Positions 1-42,050 are shown, counted from the first letter of the stretch. The stretch: DNA of 64,000 nucleotides from Sarcophilus harrisii (GCF_902635505.1 NC_045427.1:593731665-593795664); one strand, 5' to 3'. The notes: generated by a model not told the origin, from the letters alone. A program made the numbers and translations.

Positions 1-330
1 CAGTCACTTAACCTGGATTGTCTCGGTTTCCCCATCTGTAAATAAGTTGGGGAAGGAAATGGCAAACCACTCCAGTATCTTTGCCAAGGATATCCCAAAT
101 AGGGTCATAAAGAGATGGATGCGACTCCATGACAAGTTAACCCAAGCAATTTGTAGGTTAACAAAAAAATCAAGATGCCTCTGGGGAAAGGGATCCAGGC
201 CATCATTGGGGAGGCAATGGGATGGAATGAATGGAAAGAGCATTAGATTTGTAATTAGCCAAATTAGATTTGAATCCTGGCTTCCTGCTTAGAAGCTATG
301 TGACTCTGGGCAAGTTTGTGTCCCTGTGGT
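1..330 (+). repeat. Two tRNA/CORE-type marsupial SINE fragments
   Basis: Bases 1-145 match the familiar marsupial SINE end (CCCATCTGTAAA, GGCAAACCACTCCAGTATCT, then a GGGTCA..AAGAG..GGA..CGACT tail). About 215-330 is a second, older SINE head with TTTGAATCCTGGCTTC and TGTGACTCTGGGCAA. Confidence 0.7.
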
Positions 331-1284
331 TGTGAATGAGAAATGACAAAGTATGAGCAAATATTTCAAGGATTTCCCATTTCTTCAGATTTTCCATATA
401 CTCCTCTATAACTTAATTTCTATGTAAGCCTCTCCAAAAAAAATTCCCAAGTTCTAAGCAATTAATCAGTTCAGGGACTTGCCAAGATTTCAGGATCTCT
501 TAAAGTTTTAAATTAGCTTGAGCGGGAATACCTGTTTTTGAGATGCTGTGCAAGTTAATGACCATTTCTGTTAAAAAGCCTCAGATAAAACAGAAGATGA
601 CTTTGTAGAGGAAGGACTTTCCTTATCCAGAACAATATCCTCAGTTTTTTTTTCTATCAATAGCTATTTGCCAAGGGCTCAAAGAAAAGAACTTTGGAGC
701 CTTTTAAGGGATATGCAACTGTTTTTGCCTTGATCCCTTCTAAAAATGCCTGTTTTTACAGATTTAAAAATCCCTTGCCAAATTAGCCTTTTGTTCAACG
801 TACAAGGTGAAACAGATAAAATGCAATTGATTTACCAAAACGATTGTTTTTCAAAATAGCTATCTCAAGGAGGTGGTTGATAACGTGTTTTCTAACAGGT
901 ATAGAGCATTTTTTAAGGAGTCAAGGAACTGTGGATCTCCTCCCTCAGCCTTAACAAAAAAGCAAACAAAAATCCATGCACCCATCTCTCCTATCTTAAA
1001 TGGGAGTGGATAGGTTCCAAAACCCAAATCTTTTCTCATATGTCTAAAGACAAGAAAAAAATTTCCAGCAATACATTTCTGGAATTTTTACATGTCCTCC
1101 CAAAGTCACTTTGAAAGAAAAAGGATTTTATTAAGCCTTGCCTGGGGTAAAAGTGAGAAAATTGCAGCAGAGCTTGAATTTGAAGCAAGGTCTCGGGACT
1201 TAAAAGCCACAGCCACATTGCACTGCCTTTTTGCTGCTCACCCCTTGTATTGTCAGAGGAAATATTCTTCTTAGGCAATGCCAT
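331..1284. other. No gene or recognised element
   Basis: AT-rich unique sequence. Short frames at 1036-1284 show no family resemblance. Confidence 0.5.
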
Positions 1285-1490
1285 CCACAGGAATCATGAA
1301 GGTCTGCATTCAAATCCTGCTTCAGATATTCACTAACTGTGTGATTTGGGGCAAGGTTCTGTGCCTCAGTTTCCTCATCTATTAAATGGGAATAATAGCA
1401 CCTACCTCTTAGAGATGTTGTGAGAATTAAATGAAATTTCAAACTTTGCAAACCTTAAAGCCCTTTATAAATGCTAGCTATTCTAAGTGT
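1285..1490 (+). repeat. MIR/Ther-like CORE-SINE
   Basis: Contains the family landmarks TCAAATCCTGCTTCAGA, CTCAGTTTCCTCATCT, the CORE-like AATAATAGCACCTACCT and the tail AAACTTTGCAAACCTTAAAG..TATAAATGCTAGCTATT. Confidence 0.75.
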
Positions 1491-1508
1491 TCTCTTTTGC
1501 TCCTGTGG

Positions 1509-1510
<2 letters not shown>

Positions 1511-1547
<37 letters not shown>
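1511..1547. repeat. Poly(T) run
   Basis: An uninterrupted run of about 37 T. Probably the expanded tail of a minus-strand retroposon; such runs are often misread by sequencing. Confidence 0.85.
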
Positions 1548-1550
<3 letters not shown>

Positions 1551-1844
1551 GATAAGCCTGTCTTCCTCATGGCTAATCAGTTATAGCCCTTCTGATTCTG
1601 ATACAGTTAAGAATCAGCCCTTAATTTATTCCATACGCTGAGGCAGGATGCAGAAGACTAGACATTTCTAACCTGGAGCTTTCCTATTAGAACTCTAATG
1701 TAACCTAATATGCTCCATTGTGTCCCTGTAGGGCATCTTTTTGGGGTATCTTTGGGAGCACAGTCAGAGCCATGGAATCTCATCAGGAGTTTTGTTGGTC
1801 AGTTCTGTGATCTGTTGCTTGCTCTTGTTTATAGTCATGAATGG

Positions 1845-2646
1845 TGAGGTCTTCAAATTTAGGTGTAGTTAGCAGAGGAATTGATAAAAATTAATCCCTG
1901 GGCAAACAGGCAGGCAGAAGGCTCTGATAAAAATCAGTTTAGCTCCAAGGTCCCACTCTATGAAGAAGTGGTCCAATCTGAAATCCAACTTTTGTCAAAC
2001 CCCTGAGACCCACCCTCTGTAGGAGTCCTCCAGCAGTGTTACCTTGCTGAATCCTTGCTGAATTTCTCTGTAGGAAATTCTAGTCATGTCCCTGAGGTTA
2101 AATTTTTCTTATAAAATCTACTTATGGCCATCCCATGGCTGCTGCCTCCTTTGGGTCAGTCATTATGGCACTCTGCCCTGTGGTGTCTTTCCCCTTCGCT
2201 TTCCCCCATGCCATGCGATATCTCCCCTAACTATGCCATGCGATATCTCCCCTAACTCCACCATGCTTCCCAATCCATGTCTCCTTACAGTTAACTAACT
2301 CTTCTGGGATGCTACATCCCTTTCAGGATTTAGCCCACCAGCTAAGGTGTAAATGGAACAAGCCCACCAGCTAAGGGCTTGTCCCAACAGCATGGGGTGC
2401 TCCCTTTCTACTGATAAATGGCAAGTTCCACTGAGGAACTTGTCTTTCATACACTCCCATTATATTACATATTTACCATTCCCAATGTCTATTGTATCCC
2501 TTCATTTTGTCTGTAATCTCTTCCCTAAATAAATCTACCTTTTGCCAAAGAGAATGATCACTGTGAATTGTCCACATGACCGAACCCCAGCTTCAGTGCC
2601 TGCCATCATTTGGTGTCTACATTGTTTTGATACTGAACCCACCTCA
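1845..2646 (+). mobile_element. LTR of endogenous retrovirus-like family A (fossil)
   Basis: Plus-strand copy of an LTR family found six times in this window. It starts TGAGGTCTTCAAATTTAGG and has AATAAA near 2527. It ends near the GGTGTCTACAT segment. A 25-bp unit is tandemly duplicated at 2208-2257, and a larger block around AGCCCACCAGCTAAGG is repeated at 2333-2390. Old and without coding capacity. Confidence 0.7.
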
Positions 2647-3088
2647 ATGCTTACCAATGCTGAAGGTAATTCAGGATACTCAGCTGTTCAAATTAAATGT
2701 TTATTCCCTCCCCATTCCCATTTCTAAATCTAATAAATTTAAATAGTTTTTTTTTTTAATCAGCTGCAGCTTCTAAGAGTAAAGGTTAAGATTGTTAAAC
2801 CCTGCTCAAAGTAGTTTAAAGCCAAAGTAATTAGTAAAGACCAGCTGAGTTGACTGTATTCTAGCTACTTATTTGTTTTTTTTTTTTTTAAATAAAAAAG
2901 ATCAGTTTAACAAATAACTTTACCTGTTAGATTTTCTTTTAAAGCATAGATTTAAATACTACAAAACCAAATAAATGTTACAGCTCTTTATTGCAAAGTA
3001 GGCTATTGTGAATCAAACATATCAAAGTACCTAAACAAATAATTCATGCTATACCCAAGTCAATGATAAAAAATAAATCAATAGTTTA
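2647..3088. other. AT-rich sequence, nothing recognised
   Basis: Short T and A runs only. No SINE, LINE or gene motif was seen. Confidence 0.5.
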
Positions 3089-3950
3089 TGATGTGGGTGA
3101 TACAGAATACCAGACGATGCTAGATATCAAACACTGGGGTTCGGTCATGTGACGAATTCACAATGGCCATTCCCTTTTGAACGAGATGAGGTGAGATCTT
3201 TCAAGAGAGTGGTGAAAAGAGTAAGGCTTCATCTACTTCAGAGTTTGAGTAGGCCTGAAGGACTTTGAGCATTGATCCAAGGGCATATCTAAGTCCCCTT
3301 CCTGCTATCCTCCCAAGACATCACGCCTCCCTATTTCAGTCAAATATGGGCAACTATGCACTTATGGGTCAAGTTCAATTTCTTGGGTAGTTCCCTCGTT
3401 TAGAATGTAAGATCCTCAGCCAATGAGGATGAAGGTCAGTGGTGGGAAGGGGTATTTGTGTTAGGGATTAAAAAGTGTTAACCCTGCTCCAGGAGGTGCT
3501 TCCTCCCTTTGATTGTCTGCTCCACAGGTGGGACTCCCTTCTTGCGAGAATGTATAATAAACTTTGCTTTGCTTGTAGAGATCTCTCCAGCTTTTTTATT
3601 ACATGGTTAACCCTCACCATTTCTGAACCACACACTTTGACAAAAGGTAGATATATATAGGGAAAGGGCTACAGACAAAATGAAGGGATATAACAGACAT
3701 TAGGAATGGTAAATATGAAATAGAGTTGGAGAGCATATAGTTAGAAAAGGAAAAAGACAAGTTCTCCCTGGGGAATTCACAATTAACCAAGAGAAAGGAA
3801 ATAACCCATATAAGTGGGAGAAATCCATTGTCTGGCAGGTTGGACTGACCAAAATTAGTTAGAATAAAGAGAATGGTGCTTAGAGGGAGTATTATGAGGG
3901 AGAGAAAAAGAGTACCTCATAATGGACTTAGTCCTGAAGAGAATTTAGCA
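3089..3950 (-). mobile_element. LTR of family A, split by another LTR (fossil)
   Basis: A minus-strand, diverged copy. The left part (3089-3177) matches the TTGGGGTTCGGTCATGTGA block; the right part (3635-about 3950) resumes with CAAAAGGTAGAT. A separate LTR occupies 3178-3634. The far end is too diverged to place exactly. Confidence 0.65.
3178..3634 (+). mobile_element. Solo LTR of a second family, nested in family A (fossil)
   Basis: A 457-bp unit that starts TGAACGAG, ends CCACACA and contains AATAAA (about 3557). It is flanked by a 4-bp duplication CTTT (3174-3177 and 3635-3638). Removing it restores the host LTR sequence as seen in sister copies. A 4-bp duplication fits a class I (gammaretrovirus-like) element. 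It is younger than its host LTR. Confidence 0.75.
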
Positions 3951-3984
3951 AAAATTTTCAACATATGCAAATCTTTCATAGAGG

Positions 3985-4235
3985 TCTTGAGGATTGCAAA
4001 GGTGCAAACTGAAGAGGGAGGGTCAGGAAACCAGGTGGCAGGCTGCCAATCAAAAATGTTGGAGGGGATGTGGGAGAACTGCGACACTAATATATTGTGG
4101 GAGGACTTGTGCCCTGATCCAATCATTCTGGAAAGCAATTTGGAACTATGGTCAAAAGGCTATATAAAACAGTGCAGTGCATACATTCCCATGTGCTTGG
4201 AGATGTGACAATGTATTGTCAAAATTGTAATATTT
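3985..4235 (+). repeat. LINE-1 3' fragment
   Basis: Matches the marsupial LINE-1 stretch with TTGGAGGGGATGTGGGAGAA, CTGATCCAATCATTCTGGA, GCAATTTGGAACTATG and AAAGGCTATA. Diverged and lacks its 3' end. Confidence 0.6.
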
Positions 4236-4939
4236 CAAAGAAAAAAGTGGGCTATAATTTCTGAAAATATCCTGTATCACTGGAACCCCAAACTTCTACC
4301 GGTATTCACTGCTTTTTATTTACTCGCTAAGACTTATCTATTCCTCTAACCCTCTCAACTTCCCACTTCTATCCCATGTCATTTATCCCCTTTGACCACC
4401 AATAATTTAGTTCATCCAGCACGGAAGCTTTCTGTCCACCTGCATTGTCATGATTCATAAACATGCACCATTGCAGAGTATATATACACTGTTGCCTCAA
4501 AAGCCATTATGGTGTTTTCTTTCTCAAACATTGTAAGAGAAGTTGGAGCAGTTTTTAAAATGATTGTACAGTCATGACTAAATTTGTTCTTACGTGGTTG
4601 ATATGGCTAGGAGAAAAAGACTCCAATTCTCTTTGGAAAAATGACCAAAACTCCATGACATTATCATTCTCCAAAAAGAAATATTAGTGTTGCATAGTAA
4701 AATTAAATGGGACGGTAGTAAACTACTTGACAAAAAAAAAAGGGGGGGGGGAGAAAGAATATAATAAGACCATGAATTTCTAATAGTCTTTTAAAAGAGT
4801 GTGACCCTTTTAATAAATAAAAAACAGCAGAGTGAAATAGTTTATATGGGTTCTAAATGAAGGTTCTTAGGCTTAATTAAAAATCAAGTAGCATTTATTA
4901 AGAGCTGAAGATATAAAAAGGGAAAAAAAGACAATTCTT
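4236..4939. other. Unclassified sequence
   Basis: AT-rich and without a recognised element, apart from an A9-G9 run at about 4730-4751. No coding signal. Confidence 0.45.
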
Positions 4940-5645
4940 TGGCTACAGGGAGCAGCTGAGGTAGACACCAAATGATGATAGTTACCAAAGTTGGGGTTCA
5001 GTCATGTGAAGGGTTCACAATGGCCCTTCTCTTTGGCAAAAGGGAGACTTATTTAGGGAAGAGTTTATGAAAGGATAAAAGAAACATCAGAATCGGTAAA
5101 TATAGAGTAGAGTGGGAAAGTGTATGAAAGACAAGTTCTTCAGTGGAACTCACAATTACCCAGGAGAAAGGAAGCAACCCATGAGGCTGGGGCATGTCCT
5201 TAGCTGGTGGACTAAATCCTGAAAGGGACATAGCACCCCAAAAGAGTTAGCTGAAAGAAGTGGGGTTAGGAAGCATGGTGGAGTTAGGGGAGATGCCACA
5301 TGGCATGGGAGAAGGGGAAAGGGAAGGGGAAAGATACCATGAGGCAGAGTGCCGTGGAGGACTGACCCCAAAGAAGGCACAACCGTGGGGTGGCCCAAAT
5401 ATTTCATAGAGAAAATTTACTCTTAGGGACATGTCTGGGATTTCTGACAGGACATGGCAAGGTGAGACTCCTACAGTGGGTGGGTCTTGTGGGTTTGACA
5501 ACTTGGATTTCTGACTGATCCACTTCCCCAAATGTAGGACCATGGAACTAAACTGATTTCTACCAGTGCCTTCTGCCTGCCTGTCTCAGGGATCAATTTT
5601 TTTTATCAATTCCTCTGCTAACCACACCCAACATTGAAAACCTCA
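4940..5645 (-). mobile_element. LTR of family A (fossil)
   Basis: Minus-strand copy with the shared blocks GGGGTTCAGTCATGTGAAG, TTTGGCAAAAGGGAGA, TTAGCTGGTGGACTAAATCC and, at its end, ATCAATTCCTCTGCTAACC..CCTCA. The left boundary is approximate. No matching short flanks were found. Confidence 0.7.
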
Positions 5646-6900
5646 TCACAAAGATAAATAAGGCTAAATTAGAGGTACTCTCATGGGGAAGACTTTTAAG
5701 GGAGATCAGGAGAGTTTCTTGTAGAAATTGGAATTTTAGCTGGACTTGAAGGAACCAGGAAGCAGAGACAAGGATGGAGAGTTCCAGGCAGGGAAGAAAG
5801 CAAAAATGCCCCAAGTTGGGAGATGAAGCATCTTGTGCAAAAACAGCAAAGAAGCATTACTGCATTACATGGGGAGAACAGGTGGTATGTAAGACTGAAA
5901 TGTAGAAGGGCCCCAGGGCATGAAGGGCTTTGGAAGCCAAGTTTTTATTTTATCCTGGAAATGATAGGGAACCATTGGAATTTATTGAATGTGGGAAAGG
6001 TGGGGGGATTGAGATCACTTAGATTGTTGAGTTGGGGATAGACTGGAGTGGGGAGGGGGAGAGGAAGAATAATATTACAATGGTCCAGGTATGATATGAT
6101 GAGGGCTTGTGAGCACTTTTAGGAGGGGAGGTGTGGATGAGAACAATGTGCTCCAAAAGTCATAAAGATGGTTGCAGCAGGTGCTTGGGACTGCTGAGAG
6201 CTTAGTCATTCATCAAAGAAGTCAAGGCCATCAACTGCAACCAGGCAACCATCAGTCATCTTGATTTTTGTCCTGCCAGCCATGGACTGGAAGTCAAGTA
6301 GACAATTTTGTGCAACTCTGACTTTGCTTAAATCCAATTTATGTCTAAGTCATCACCCCATGATGTCATTGGCCCCTTTTGAAAATGAAGTATAAACAAT
6401 GACCATGAAAGCAAAATCTACAAGCTTTGGCAATTGCTTAGATGTGGGGTTTGAGAAAAAGGAGTCAAGGAAAACAATTAAGTTGTGGCCCAGGATGAGT
6501 GGAAGAAGGGTGATATATATCACACTACAATAATATGGGAGGTAGATTTGAAAAAAAGATGAACTCAGTTTTGGACAGTCGAGTTTCTGTAGGACATCCA
6601 CTTTAAAATGTCCAAAGGACAAGTGGAGATGCCGGAGGCAGGACAGAAGTTAGGGCTGAACCAGTAGAGGAATGGGAGATTAGTGGGGAAACAGAATGAT
6701 ACAAGGAACAATCTGAGATGGGATCATGGAATGGGATCATTTGGGCTTTTAGAGAGATTTATCTTGCCACAGAGAAGGGATGTCTCACTAAGTGAGGTGG
6801 GGGTGGAGATGATGAAGCCATCTGAGAAAGATGAAGATTGATGGGATGGAGGCAGGGGGTGCCAAGGATTGCTTTGTTGCAGTGAGGACTTAATTGATAT
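5646..6900 (-). repeat. L3/CR1-type LINE relic
   Basis: Reads as the complement of an L3/CR1 reverse transcriptase region. Landmarks on the plus strand are GGAGAGTTCCAGGCAGGGA, CATGAAGGGCTTTGGAAGCC, TTATCCTGGAAATGATAGGG, TGGACAGTCGAGTTTCTGTA and GACATCC. Old, with many changes. Confidence 0.6.
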
Positions 6901-7089
6901 TATCATTGTTATGTTAATATGTTACATTGATTAAATTTGTAGTATACCCCTCATCACGGTTTTGTGAGTTTCTCCCCCTTTTCAAGTTAAAAAAAAAGAG
7001 GAATACTAAACAAAATTAAAACGAGAGAACATTGTCTGGGGGGGGGGAACACAACAAGTGGGGGGGGAGGGGAATTCAAAATATGGCAT

Positions 7090-7700
7090 ATGATCTGTTC
7101 AATAAAGTCTTATGTATTAGTTAAAGGAATCATTCTCAAGTGTCCACCTTTTCTCTACTTCCTTGTAAATTATTTGGTTCCCTCCTGCATACCTTTTTTA
7201 TTCTTGTTTCCAGTTTCTTCCCTCTCCCACTCCTATAAAATTAATGTTAATATATATACACACACATTCTTAACCCTTTGCTTTAATGCTTTCTGTTCCT
7301 AACTTGCCCTGCCATCACTTAAGTTCTCCCCACCTATGAATTTCTCCCTAGTCTTCCCTCACCCTTTGCTTCCCCCTCTACCCATCCCCCTTTGCTCTTA
7401 TTTCTTCATACAGTTTTAATTACATATTTTGCTATACCCTTCATAGAGTGTTACTTCCTTATTGAACCCATTGCTGATGAGTGAATTAAGGTTTTCAAAA
7501 CTACGAACCCTTCTCCCCTCCAATTCTTGTCTATTCTTCTTGTGCAACTCATTTGTATAATTACCTCAACTCTGTCGATCTTTTTTGACAAACCCTGTTG
7601 ATGTCAAATCTTTGTTACATATTTCTCATGTAAAAAAAGAATTTTGTCCTATATCGAGTTCTAGAAATTTTTGATATTGACTCTTATGTATTACATTTTC
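7090..7700 (-). repeat. Probable LINE-1 relic
   Basis: A C/T-rich block on the plus strand, of the type found in marsupial LINE-1 read in reverse. The match is general rather than motif-exact. G-runs at 7038-7046 and 7061-7068 lie just to the left. Confidence 0.35.
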
Positions 7701-7929
7701 TATTAAGTTCAGGTTCGATGAAAGTCTTGAAAATCTGCAAATTCAATATAATTTTGGTATATATCAAAATAATTTGATATATCTTTGGTCACAGGCCTAC
7801 TTCTTTAAATGGCAGATATGTAGTTACTTTTAAGTTGTGTCCAATTCCAACTGTAGTTCCAATGTATTTAAAATGCTATTATTGAAAATATGAAATATTA
7901 TTTATTAATTGCACGATAAAGGTAACTGT

Positions 7930-8500
7930 TAGTATGACACTAGAATCTTGGCTGGGTGACATATACGGATTGAATCAATCTAAGAGGAAAGGTAACAGAG
8001 GGGGTACTGAGATAACGAAAGCAAGGTAAGGAACATAATGTCCTCACCACTATCAGTGACTGGAAATAATGGCCAAGCATTTTATACCTCATGTGTGCCA
8101 GACCCAGCAGAAAGACAAGCCCTATTCTCAGTATCAAATGTGGGAAGACAACATAATACAGGAGAGTTGATATGGAAGGAGAAGCAATCTGGAGGAAGGA
8201 TAGCTGGTCTGAGCCCTTTGACATGGAAGCTCCAGGAGGAGGCAGCTGAAGCATGACAAGATAAGAATTCCAGAGAATGCAAGGGTTGGGTAGAAAATGG
8301 GATGCTGTAGGGACCAGGAACAGAATTTGTCCAATGACAGCCAGGATTTCAGAATTGTTGGGATGGGAAGGCATGAAGGAGTCAACTATGCTAATCATTG
8401 AGGAAAGAAATTAATAAGATTGGGGAGATGTGCATGTTGGGGAAAGGAAATAGCTTGTGGGGGGGCAGGGAAGACCAAGACCCTGGGCCTTTTTCACAAC
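7930..8500 (-). repeat. Unclassified, LINE-like block
   Basis: A purine-rich plus strand resembling reversed L3/CR1 sequence (AAGCTCCAGGAGGAGGCAGC, AGAATTCCAGAGAATGC). A 152-codon frame on the minus strand has no recognisable domain and is not called as a gene. Confidence 0.3.
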
Positions 8501-8635
8501 AAGATTCCAAGTAGGGCCTCACCAACCCTGAGTTGGGCAGAGTGAAAATACATTATCTGAAATTACTGAAATATAATTAGATATAAAATTACAAAAAAAA
8601 AAACCCAAAACCAAAAACCAACACGGAAAAGAATA

Positions 8636-10078
8636 GGTTTGAAAAAGATGAACTTTTAATAATTGCTTTTATCAACCTGTTAAGTCATACAGTTACAAAG
8701 TAGTTAGGAAAAAAAACCATGAAATTTCTGTGATTTTTTTCTTTTTTGTTAAAAAAAGGGGGGAGACAGAGAATTCTTTCACTATATAAATAATATCTGG
8801 CACCACTTCATTGGGACTCTAGACAAAAGACCTTCCCCAAATAACCCCAAAGAAGCAAACTTGTCCAAAATAAAACAAAACCACCAGATTTGATCCAATT
8901 TTGTGTCAAGGGCCACTTTGTTAGGCTTGATTATATTCAGAATGTGAGGTCTCTAAATAAAGAGAAAATACAAAGACTTCCAGAGACCAAGTTGTTGACC
9001 AATAAATTTATAAGCCACCAGCTAGGGTCCAAATGACAGGGCCAGAGCTGTTTCTGGTTAGACTTCATATTCTGATTCATTTTTCAATGAAGCAGCACAA
9101 TACCTAATAATCTGATCATATGTCAAAGCAAAACCAAAAAACCCCACTCAATTTTTATTATGATTAAGAGTGTTACTAAATTCGTTGGACTATGTCAGCA
9201 TTATATTTAGCAAAGTTCAGAATATTTTTAAATGTTAAAAGAAAAACAAGCCCCAGTCACTGGTCAAGTTATAAAGAGGAGAATTTGACTATTGTGAACT
9301 GGATTTTAATTTCTGTTGGATAACTGTACACAGTTGATAAACTATAAATGATACTGTTCTTTTCAGGTTATAAAAATACTAGCTTCTTTCATCCACATTT
9401 ATAGGCATCTCACTGCTTGAGTCAAGGTTAAGTTTGATAAATGATTAAAGGCAAGTCTATTACAGCAGCATGGTTTTTTCCATAAAAAGGGAAGAAAACG
9501 TTGACTAAAGAGAAACAGCCTCTAATTCTGCAACAAGTCAAATGGAGGTATTATTTTGCTGATGTAAAGTAACAAATCTAAACTTCCTGCAGGACAGCCA
9601 CTCTTAATGCTAGTCATGATAAGGCCCTCTGGAAAGTCTCAAGCAGATTATAGCATTCACCAAAACTGCAATGAGCAAGTAGAGCAAAGGAGCTAAGCGC
9701 TCACCTGCTGTCGGAAGCCACTCCTGAGGTGGGGAGGCAGCCCCAGGAGTGAGGCTGGAGGCCCATATGGAGAAGGCATTTTACTAAGCAGCAAAATACA
9801 CCAGATGGCCCTCAACTGAGCAAACTAGTTATTGTTAGACCCGTGAGTCTGCATATACCTAGTCTGAGGTTTTTTTTTTTTGTTTTTTTTTGTTTTTTTT
9901 TTTTAAAGAAATTAAAGACTAATTTGGACTGAAACTGGTTGGGAAGTGTCTACTACAATAAATCATGAGGGAAAAGGTATTCCTGTGGTTACATGTAAAC
10001 TTGTGATAGGCTGGAAGAGGGTGTAGAACAAGAGATGGGTGAAGAGAGAAAGCCACAGAGCCGGCCAGGCTGGCTCGC
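8636..10078 (-). other. GLUD1: Probable GLUD1 3' UTR (single terminal exon)
   Basis: This stretch after the stop codon shows no recognisable LINE or LTR, as expected for a retained 3' UTR. Two possible poly(A) signals on the minus strand are AATAAA at 9154-9159 and ATTAAA at 8655-8660. The farther one would give about 1.4 kb, close to the length I recall for human GLUD1. An A-rich run in transcript sense lies at about 9870-9904. The end point is inferred. Confidence 0.45.
8655..8660 (-). terminator. GLUD1: Candidate poly(A) signal ATTAAA for GLUD1
   Basis: ATTAAA in transcript sense, about 1.42 kb after the stop codon. An alternative AATAAA lies at 9154-9159, about 0.9 kb after the stop. Neither can be confirmed without 3' end reads. 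Confidence 0.3.
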
Positions 10079-40333
<30,255 letters not shown>

Positions 40334-40480
40334 GACGGCGGCGGCGGCGGCGGGCGGCGGGGAGAGGAGGTGGCGGGGCCCGGCGGGAGGGAGCGGCCAC
40401 TGGAGCCGAGGTTGCCTCGCTGGCGCGCTCGCCTTCTCCCCGGTCGGGGCTCACAGGTTAACGGGGAGCGAACGAAGGGC
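40334..40480 (-). other. GLUD1: Approximate GLUD1 5' UTR
   Basis: GC-rich leader with a GCC/GCG run directly before the ATG (40334-40350). The 5' end is a guess from the TATA-like word. Confidence 0.35.
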
Positions 40481-40506
40481 TTTCCGGGACGCCGGCCAGA
40501 GCTACG

Positions 40507-40517
40507 CCTTTTAATGG
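40507..40517 (-). promoter_or_regulatory. GLUD1: Possible TATA-like element of GLUD1
   Basis: CCATTAAAAGG in the minus orientation is the only AT-rich word in this part of the island. It lies about 175 nt before the start codon. A start site some 30 nt downstream would give a 5' UTR of roughly 150 nt. This is position-based inference only. Confidence 0.3.
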
Positions 40518-40969
40518 CAGGAGCGCGGGGGGGGCGGGGGCGAAGACGAGGAGGAAGGGCGGGGGCGCGCGCGCCCAGCGCCACTGCCGGCCGGGGGGGG
40601 GTGGGGTGGTGCTGGGGGAGCCCCGGCCCCCAACGCCACGGCGGCCGCCGCCGCCGCCTCTGTGACGAGCCACGCGCGTGCTCGCGGCTCGTGCCCGGCG
40701 GCGCTCCCGACCGCGCCCCCCTCTCGGACCTGCGCGCCGGGAGCAGGCCGCAGGAGGGGGCGTGTCTTCAGGCCGCGCCCGGGGATGGCTACGGGGATCG
40801 CGGCGCTCTTCGCGGCCCAAAGCGCGTCCCCTCCCCCTGGCGCTGCCGGGTGCGGGGCGGGCGCTGCCGGGTGCGGGCGGGCCCCGCCTCCGTCCCCGCC
40901 TCCTCCTGGCTCTCCTCTGGTCTCCTCCGGACGGCGCCCCCCCTCCCCGGAGCTTCCCGGTCTCCGAGG

Positions 40970-40990
40970 CCCAGGGTTTCCCAGGTCAGT
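40970..40990 (+). other. Candidate splice donor of an upstream noncoding exon (SHLD2 exon 1?)
   Basis: TTTCCCAG|GTCAGT at 40977-40990 is a good donor on the plus strand within the island, about 500 nt from the proposed GLUD1 start. It could end a noncoding first exon of SHLD2, which is expected here from human synteny. There is no direct support. Confidence 0.2.
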
Positions 40991-41189
40991 GAACCGTCCG
41001 GGCGGGGCTAAAGCCCGAGCCTGCTCTCCCCTTTCCCCCCCCCCCCCTCCCCGGGCTGGGGGAGTCCTGAGGCGGGAGGCTTGGAGCGGAGGGGCCGAGT
41101 GGAGACCCCGCCCCCCAACCGCGGAAGAAGCTCTTTGGCCTGCGCAGAGGCCACGTGCTGGGGCGTCTTGGAGCTCGAACACCGGAAGG

Positions 41190-41222
41190 CCGCGCTGTGT
41201 GACCCTGGGCAAGTCAACTAAC
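41190..41222 (+). repeat. SINE fragment inside the CpG island
   Basis: GCTGTGTGACCCTGGGCAAG then TCAACTAA is the conserved internal part of CORE-type SINEs. Only about 30 bp is recognisable. Confidence 0.5.
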
Positions 41223-42050
41223 GCAGCCCCCGGGGCAGAGACGGCCCGTACACCCCCGGGCCTGGGGCGCAGGGGCGCGTAACCCCCCCAGGGCCCTTCC
41301 TGCGTCGGGCCGGGACCTGTGCGTCTGAGGCTGCTTCTTGCCGCCCAAGCGTTCCCCAAACCTGAAGGAAATGAGCGGAAGCAAAGTGTTTCTTAGGCGC
41401 CTGCCAAGCCCGGACACGGGCGAGGGATTTAAACCGGAAAATAAAGCCCGCTTCTTTAGTGAAGGAAAACCCGTGGCGGGGGAGGGGGGGGTGTTTCCAT
41501 TTAATAATCGGCTTTATTGACATCAATTAGAGCCGAAAAGGTCCTTTTGCGCCCCTTTTCTTTAATGCCATTTCCCCCAAACACAGACAGTCCCCTAGGT
41601 TGGCCCCCAGCCGTTCACGGATGTCTTTATCCAGGAGAGCACCGAGGCAACTAAGTAGTACGGGCAGGTCCAAAGCTGTTGGTCCTTCATCCTCCCAGGG
41701 GACCGGGAGGTGGGGGAGGGGGCCGACCGCCAGGCAGGGAATCGGATGTGAGGGCGGGCGGGGGGGGGGCGGGGCAAGGTCACCGGCGCCGCTTTCCAAA
41801 GTCAGCTTGGTCCGGGGGCCGGAGAGGGATTTGCAGAGTGGTCCCGGCTGCCAGCCCAAGTCTCAACCGGAGGCCGTCAGTCAGTCATGTAGCCCAGGGA
41901 GCCGGGGGGTGGGGGGGACAAAGTGTCACCTAAACCAAAAAATAAAAGACTAAGTAAATCTGGCTGGGAATTTGGGCCCGCGCAGGGTATCCCTTCCGGG
42001 GCAAGTAATTAAAAGGGGAGTCTGCCGAACTCGAGCGCATTCAGTAACGG

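Noticed and set aside
7940-8398. 152-codon minus-strand frame
   Set aside because: The sequence looks like an old LINE read in reverse; no intact domain.
40511-41359. 282-codon minus-strand frame upstream of GLUD1
   Set aside because: CpG island composition effect; no family resemblance and no link to the GLUD1 frame.
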